Shown here: piece by piece, positions 50,101 to 59,100 of the stretch | Layout of the letters: each line of letters starts with the position of its first letter | How positions within the stretch are numbered: position 1 is the stretch's first letter | Source of the DNA: Apostichopus japonicus | Taxonomy: Eukaryota; Echinodermata; Holothuroidea; Aspidochirotida; Stichopodidae | Reading direction: 5' to 3' | DNA: 64,000 bases | Assembly: GCF_037975245.1 (NCBI RefSeq) | Contig: NC_092577.1 | Location: forward strand, 385,001-449,000 | Notes under the pieces: model-generated | Databases searched by the model: none | The model's input: the letters and a program-made list of their open reading frames with translations, nothing else | Told to the model about the DNA's origin: nothing | Program-made: the position numbers and the translations under genes

Positions 50101-53100
50101 CTACAGACAATTAATGACAAGACACTGTCCCTTGTAGACAGAGAAGAATGTTTACTAGATGTCTCCTGTACATAGACAGTAATGTAACTAGGTGTCCCCT
50201 ACAGACAATTAATGACAAGACACTGTCCCTTGTAGACAGAGAAGAATGTTTACTAGATGTCTCCTGTACATAGACAGTAATGTAACTAGGTGTCCCCTAC
50301 AGACAATTAATGACAAGACACTGTCCCTTGTAGACAGAGAAGAATGTTTACTAGATGTCTCCTGTAGATAGACAGTAATGTAATTAGGTGTCCCCTACAG
50401 ACAATTAATGACAAGACACTGTCCCTTGTAGACAGAGAAGAATGTTTACTAGATGTCTCCTGTACATAGACAGTAATGTAACTAGGTGTCCCCTACAGAC
50501 AATTAATGACAAGACACTGTCCCTTGTAGACAGAGAAGAATGATTACTAGATGTCTCCTGTACATAGACAGTAATGTAACTAGGTGTCCCCTACAGACAA
50601 TTAATGACAAGACACTGTCCCTTGTAGACAGAGAAAGTTTACTAGTTGTCACATGAACATAGACAGTAATGTAATTAGGTGTCCCCTACAGACACTTAAT
50701 GACAAGACACTGTCCCTTGTAGACAGAGGAGAAAGTTTACTAGTTGTCACATGTGCATAGACAGTAATGTAACTAGGTGTCCCCTACAGACACTTAATGA
50801 CAAGACACTGTCCCTTGTAGACAGAGAAGAATGTTTACTAGATGTCTCCTGTGCATAGACAGTAATGTAACTAGGTGTCCCCTACAGACAATTAATGACA
50901 AGACACTGTCCCTTGTAGACAGAGAAGAATGATTACTAGATGTCTCCTGTACATAGACAGTAATGTAACTAGGTGTCCCCTACAGACACTTAATGACAAG
51001 ACACTGTCCCTTGTAGACAGAGAAGAATGTTTACTAGATGTCTCCTGTACATAGACAGTAATGTAACTAGGTGTCCCCTACAGACACTTAATGACAAGAC
51101 ACTGTCCCTTGTAGACAGAGAAGAATAATTACTAGATGTCTCCTGTACATAGACAGTAATGTAACTAGATGTCCCCTACAGACAATTACTGACAAGACAC
51201 TGTCCCTTGTAGACAGAGAAGAATGTTAACTAGATGTCTCCTGTACATAGACAGTAATGTAACTAGGTGTCCTCTACAGACAATTAATGACAAGACACTG
51301 TTCCTTGTAGACAGAGAAGAATGTTTACTAGATGTCTCCTGTACATAGACAGTAATGTAACTAGGTGTCCCCTACAGACAATTAATGACAAGACACTGTC
51401 CCTTGTAGACAGAAGAATGATTACTAGATGTCTCCTGTACATAGACAGTAATGTAACTAGGTGTCCCCTACAGACACTTAATGACAAGACACTGTCCCTT
51501 GTAGACAGAGAAGAATGTTTACTAGATGTCTCCTGTACATAGACAGTAATGTAACTAGGTGTCCTCTACAGACAATTAATGACAAGACACTGTCCCTTGT
51601 AGACAGAGAAGAATGATTACTAGATGTCTCCTGTACATAGACAGTAATGTAACTAGGTGTCCCCTACAGACAATTAATGACAAGACACTGTCCCTTGTAG
51701 ACAGAGACTAGTTGTCACATGTAGACCACTAAGGGCAATCAGCTGTTCCCTGTTGACATTGTAGACAATTAGTTGCTAACAACTAAGGACAACAACCCTC
51801 ACCTTGTGGACATTGAGATCTGTCCATCCACTGAAGACAATTATTACAGGGTATATAGCTAAACGCTGCTAGTAGTCTTGAAGACATGTTGTAACATGTT
51901 TACAAAATGCAACAACATATATGCTATAAAACAACAGGGAAATTTAACAGAAACAGTTAAACAATTAAATTATGTTAGCATTAGCTGCATCTATAACTAT
52001 TTTCACATTTGCCAAGCTCTTCCATTCTGAGGTTAATGCTGCTTGATGCATCCTTGTTTTTACCTCATCATAGAAACCCCTCTCATGGTTCACCCTGCAG
52101 TTTAATTCTAACATGAATGTTGTTTGACACATTCATTTTTTACCTCAGCATAGAAATCCCTCTCATGGTTCACCCTGCAGTTTAATTCTAACATGAATGT
52201 TGTTTGACACATTCATTTTTTACCTCAGCATAGAAATCCCTCTCCTCATTCAACCGGCTGGCAAGGAATTCTTCCTTCTTTAGTCGTTTTTGCTCAAAAC
52301 TGTAATAATCTTGCAAATCCCTGAATATTGTAGCCATGAGTTCTAGGAAGCAATCTTGAATTTGTTTCTGGAATAAACGCAGGTGATGTTGACGTCTCCT
52401 CATCTCTCTCTGAATGGAGACTTCATCTGGCAAACCCATCATGACCAGATCATAATGCTTAGATTTGGCCGCGATGATTCTGTCAAAAGGATGGATAAAC
52501 AACTTTAGATGAAAACTTCAAAATTATGAATGATGCAGAAAATGAATATTTCATATGTCCATGAATTATCAATGTGCCATGGAGTGTTACATTAGGCCTC
52601 TTATCCATAGAAGTGGATAAATATAAACTTCTATTGTGAAATTTCATGCCCCTGTCATAACTTGTTGAAGAATGTAACAAAAAGTGTTGAAAATTGTGTA
52701 GCCAAAAAAAAAAAAAAAAAAGTTCTCTGTTCCTTAATGACCAACAGAGGGTGACATAAATCATAGCTCAATGAAGAAAATACCAGAACAAGTCATTTAC
52801 AGAATCTGAAAATCAATTTAATTATGCTTCATATCTGTTTGCTTATTCCTTTTGGGGATGAGGATGGGAGAGAAAATGAATACCTCTCAACAAAACTTTC
52901 TGTTTTACCTTCATGTATATTGTTACAATTATGCACATTTTCCTATTAATATCTACTATTAGAGGTATGGCTGGTTGGGTGACTTGATATAACTATGAAC
53001 ATTTCCTAATGATATCTGCTATTAGGTATGGATAGTTGGGTGGCTTGATATAGCTACGCACGTTTTCCTGTTAATATCTGCTATTAAAGGTATGGATAGT

Positions 53101-56100
53101 TGGGTGACCTGATATACTGTACGAAGCTACTGTACGCACGTTTTCCTATTAATATCTGCTATTAGAGGTATGGATAGTTGGGTTACTTGATATACAGTAA
53201 CTATGAACATTTCCTAATGATATCTGCTATTAGAGGTATGGATAGTTGGGTGACTTGATATAACTATGAACATTTCCTAATGATATCTGCTATTAGAGGT
53301 ATGGATAGTTGAGTGACTTGATATAACTTCAATCATTTCTGCATATTCATTCCTGTCCTTCTCTCACTATAAACTTACACAATTCCTCCCTTTGTTTGAC
53401 TTCTCACCACATTCCCTGGATTTGCTAATAAAAGGTCTGGGAGAACGCTATCAACTTGTTCAAGATACATGCAGATATAATGTCATCAATGGGTTGTTGC
53501 TACAGTGTGTGTGTGGTACAACATACTAAACTTGCAATATGGTTTTGAATTAAAGAACTATTTATCTCATAATTTGATATTTAGTACTATTAAATACTAG
53601 AGATAGTTGATGAGAAGTAATGGATCTACTTTCAATGAAGTCTATATTCATACAGGCTGTTAGTGTCCTTGTTGCTGTTATTATTTCATTATGCAATCAG
53701 CTTTCCAATACTCTCTTCATACTTGTTATACTCCGTACTCTGTGTGATACAGTAAGTCTTGCTAGTGCTTCAATCAGGTTTGCTTGAGCTGCAGTTCTGT
53801 TGGCTAATGGTAGTAATGGTTAACCAATTAAATTGATTAAGAATAAGACAGACAAGGACTCTTTTCTTTGGATTATCAGTTTATGACAGTCTGTATATTT
53901 TTTGCCTATTTTGCAGTTTCAGTTATCAATGTACCTGAAGTTGTTTGCAAAAAATTTAGACTGTATTAAAGCTAAAATGCTCACACTTTGAAATACTATT
54001 GATGCAGCAATATGAAAGAAGTGAAACTGCACAATAGTGAAATGTTTCATAATCATAATTTAATTTAATGGTTCAAGTTTTCAACGTTCGAAATCATATC
54101 AAAGTTTATGGTTCACTTGATTTGGTATTAACATGTTACAAAGGGAGATTTATGGATGTCAAAAGAACACCATTCAATTCAACTTTCATTACATGGAAAC
54201 ACATGGATAGGCAGGCAGTGCATACATGTTTAACACTATCTCAACCTACTGTACATTACATGGATAATCATGAATAGGCAGGCAGTGGTACGTGTGTAAC
54301 ACTATCTCAACCTACATTACATGGATAATCATGAATAGGCAGGCAGTGGTACGTGTGTAACACTATCTCAACCTACATTACAAGTATAATCATGGATAGG
54401 CAGGCAGTGGTACATGTTTAACACTATCTCAACCTACATTACAAGTATAATCATGGATAGGCAGGCAGTGGTACGTGTGTAACACTATCTCAACCTACAT
54501 TACATGGATAATCATGGATAGGCAGGCAGTGGTACGTGTTTAACACTATCTCAACCTACATTACATGGATAATCATGGATAGGCAGGCAGTGGTACGTGT
54601 TTAACACTATCTCAACCTACATTACATGGATAATCATGAATAGGCAGGCAGTGCATACATGTTTAAAACTAACTCAACCTACATTACATGGATAATCATG
54701 AATAGGCAGGCAGTGGTACGTGTTTAACACTATCTCAACCTACATTACATGGATAATCATGGATAGGCAGGCAGTGGTACGTGTTTAACACTATCTCAAC
54801 CTACATTACATGGATAATCATGGATAGGCAGGCAGTGGTACATGTTTAACACTATCTCAACCTACATTACATGGATAATCATGAATAGGCAGGCAGTGGT
54901 ACGTGTGTAACACTATCTCAACCTACATTACATGGATAATCATGAATAGGCAGGCAGTGGTACGTGTGTAACACTATCTCAACCTACATTACATGGATAA
55001 TCATGTATAGGCAGGCAGTGGTACGTGTGTAACACTATCTCAACCTACATTACATGGATAATCATGAATAGGCAGGCAGTGCATACATGTTTAAAACTAA
55101 CTCAACCTACATTACATGGATAATCATGAATAGGCAGGCAGTGGTACGTGTTTAACACTATCTCAACCTACATTACAAGTATAATCATGGATAGGCAGGC
55201 AGTGGTACATGTTTAACACTATCTCAACCTACATTACAAGTATAATCATGGATAGGCAGGCAGTGGTACGTGTGTAACACTATCTCAACCTACATTACAT
55301 GGATAATCATGGATAGGCAGGCAGTGGTACGTGTTTAACACTATCTCAACCTACATTACATGGATAATCATGGATAGGCAGGCAGTGGTACGTGTTTAAC
55401 ACTATCTCAACCTACATTACATGGATAATCATGAATAGGCAGGCAGTGCATACATGTTTAAAACTAACTCAACCTACATTACATGGATAATCATGAATAG
55501 GCAGGCAGTGGTACGTGTTTAACACTATCTCAACCTACATTACATGGATAATCATGGATAGGCAGGCAGTGGTACGTGTGTAACACTATCTCAACCTACA
55601 TTACATGGATAATCATGAATAGGCAGGCAGTGGTACATGTTTAACACTATCTCAACCTACATTACATGGATAATCATGAATAGGCAGGCAGTGGTACGTG
55701 TGTAACACTATCTCAACCTACATTACATGGATAATCATGAATAGGCAGGCAGTGGTACGTGTGTAACACTATCTCAACCTACATTACATGGATAATCATG
55801 TATAGGCAGGCAGTGGTACGTGTGTAACACTATCTCAACCTACATTACATGGATAATCATGAATAGGCAGGCAGTGGTACGTGTGTAACACTATCTCAAC
55901 CTACATTACATGGATAATCATGTATAGGCAGGCAGTGGTACGTGTGTAACACTATCTCAACCTACATTACATGGATAATCATGAATAGGCAGGCAGTGGT
56001 ACGTGTGTAACACTATCTCAACCTACATTACATGTATAATCATGGATAGGCAGGCAGTGGTACGTGTGTAACACTATCTCAACCTACATTACATGGATAA

Positions 56101-59100
56101 TCATGGATAGGCAGGCAGTGCATACATGTTTAACACTATCTCAACCTACATTACATGGATAATCATGGATAGGCAGGCAGTGGTACGTGTTTAACACTAT
56201 CTCAACCTACATTACATGTATAATCATGAATAGGCAGGCAGTGGTACGTGTGTAACACTATCTCAACCTACATTACATGGATAATCATGAATAGGCAGGC
56301 AGTGGTACGTGTGTAACACTATCTCAACCTACATTACATGGATAATCATGAATAGGCAGGCAGTGGGTACGTGTGTAACACTATCTCAACCTACATTACA
56401 TGGATAATCATGAATAGGCAGGCAGTGCATATGTGTTTACACTATGACTGATGAAGAGTTTTCAACCCTGGTGAATTCAGTCTGGAAAAGTGAACATGTG
56501 TGCTGCATTTTTGCCTGGCAGTTTGGTTAGTGTACGGGGATGCTCAGTAGTTTGTTCAGACAATGAGGTATTCTCACCATAGCAACGCTGCATGCTTGGT
56601 CATTAGGTGAGCGCAAAAAAGGGGTGGGAGAGTGAGGTGAAGGCATTAGTTGAAAAGATAGATTGTTTCAACCTTTCATAATTCTCTGAGCATAGTTGGA
56701 AAAGGTAGGATGTGAGATGAACCCATGATTGATAATTAATTGTGATGAACTATGCTTACAATGAGCCTTCTCACTGAGATATGATACACAACATATTAAA
56801 GAGATAATATTTATATGGAAGGCTATTGAACCTTTGTATGTAACATCATGAATTATGCCTACACATAATAACTGCAACCCACATAGCAATCATTCTCTAT
56901 AACCAATTGGTAAACACACTTCTAACATACAGTGTTAATCACACATCAACACACACTCATTATGCAGCCAACTCATTAAAACACTTTCGGTTTTACTAAG
57001 TAATTACCCTCTGCATCCATAATTTTACTCACCGGTTTTTAAAGGCACAAACAGCAGCATGAGGCAAGGAAGGCACTTGAATGGAACAAGATTTAGTCAC
57101 CTGACAGGCCTCAATGTCAACAACTACGAGTCCTTCCACCTGAAATCATGGGAAATAATCAACATTTCATAAGAATAATTTACACTTTTGTTATGATATC
57201 AGTAAATTCACTTTTCGTGACTAGCTTTTGTGAAGAAATCAAGTTACATCATCATGGTGAAATTTGTGAATTCCACCTTTTTGAGGAAACTTTCAAATCA
57301 TTTCTTCATTCCTTATTCAATAATTATCTTGAACAATGATGTTTACATTATATTAAACTTTAAATAATTGATACAGATTGAGTATGAACAAAGGCAAGAC
57401 TGTAGTTGGATGTTATCAAAATTAAAATCTTCAATGGAGTATTTTTGCATAATGACAGAGAGGGGATACAGGAGCCAGAAGATGGGAGGTTGAACCGCAT
57501 AAGATGGAGAAGGTGGGAGGGAACTGACATCTAATCAAAGACTACGTGGTTACAAATCTAAATTATTTATTAAACCTGGCCGATATTTATTGGCCGGCAT
57601 TAATATAGATATTACCTGCATGATCCTACTCTTATGAGATGAGTGACATCCCATTACAAAACAGCTTGGCGCCTCCAAGAAATCAAGCAATGAACTGCAC
57701 AGGACTGGGACGTAGACAAATGGCCACTTAAATGGGAGAATGTACGTGAGAAATGCCTGCAAGAAAATAAATAACAAAAGACTATATCAAAGATTAAACT
57801 AGTGTGAATCTATTGACATTAGTTCATGCTTGTCATCCAAGCTTCTTTTCCATTACTTCTATTCCATCCTTCTACTCCATGTTGTTATTTCAATCTATTA
57901 TTCAATGCTTCTCTTTAATGCTTCTATTTCATCCTTCTACTCCATGTTGTTATTTCAATCTATTATTCAATGCTTCTCTTCAATGCTTCTATTCAATGCT
58001 TCTATTCCATCCTACTCCATGTTGTTATTTCAATCTATTATTCAATGCTTCTATTCCATGCTTCTATTCCAGAACTTCTATTCCATGCTTCTACTCCCTG
58101 TTGTTATTTCAATCTATTATTCAATGCTTCTATTCCAGAACTTCTATTCCATGCTTCTACTCCCTGTTGTTATTTCAATCTATTATTCAATGCTTCTATT
58201 CCATGTGTTTCAATGCTTCTATTCAATGCTTCTATTCAATATTTCTATTCCATGCTTCTCTGCCACAACTTCTATTCCATCCTTCTACTCCATGTTGTTA
58301 TTTCAATCTATTATTCAATGCTTCTCTTCCATGACGTTATTCAATGCTTATATTCCATGCTTCTATAACAAGTCACATGCTTGTTATTCCATGATGTTGT
58401 TCAATGATATAACCAAGTCATCTGTAAACATCTACTTCTTAAATTATTAGTGTTAACTTGTTATTCCAATGTGGAAAACAATGGTTGTCTATAATTTTTT
58501 TCATAGCAATCACATTAATGAACATGACTAAAACAAATAACTTTAAATTGTTTTCTGAATTTTTCATAAGTCTGTTAATTTACTTTAATTACCTTTACCT
58601 TTACTTTAATTACCTTAATTACCTTTACTTTAATTACCCTAACCCAACCCTTCAAGTTTAATGAGGCTGACATACTGTAACTAGAACAAAATGGAAAGTA
58701 CTACTTAAATGTACCTGGGCTTGTGTAACATTTAGGAAAATTAATGATTATAACATATAGGCAACGACAATTTTAATTATGTCCTACTTTAATGACTGTG
58801 AAACTATCTGTAACTAGAGAATTGGCCATAACAATCTAACATGGTGTTGTGTCACATGAACTTATGTACTCGATACTAAAGTATTTACCTCAATACAAGG
58901 AGTCAACAAAGCATAATCATTGGACAGAAACACAATACTCTGCTGAGTCATGAGGGCAGAGACCACTTCCAGGATTTGATCGGCAGATAAACAAAGAAAT
59001 GGAATATGGAGAGGAATGTCCACTACTGGCTTGGAGGGATGGTCAGGAGGATGTATCAGAATTTCAGTCCAATTCGGAAGTTGGAAAGACTGCAAACAGA

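Noticed and set aside
57804-58450. Reading frames of 132-206 codons rich in Leu, Phe and Ser
   Set aside because: They translate the 'cttctattccatg' repeat in three frames and overlap each other; a repeat artefact inside an intron.
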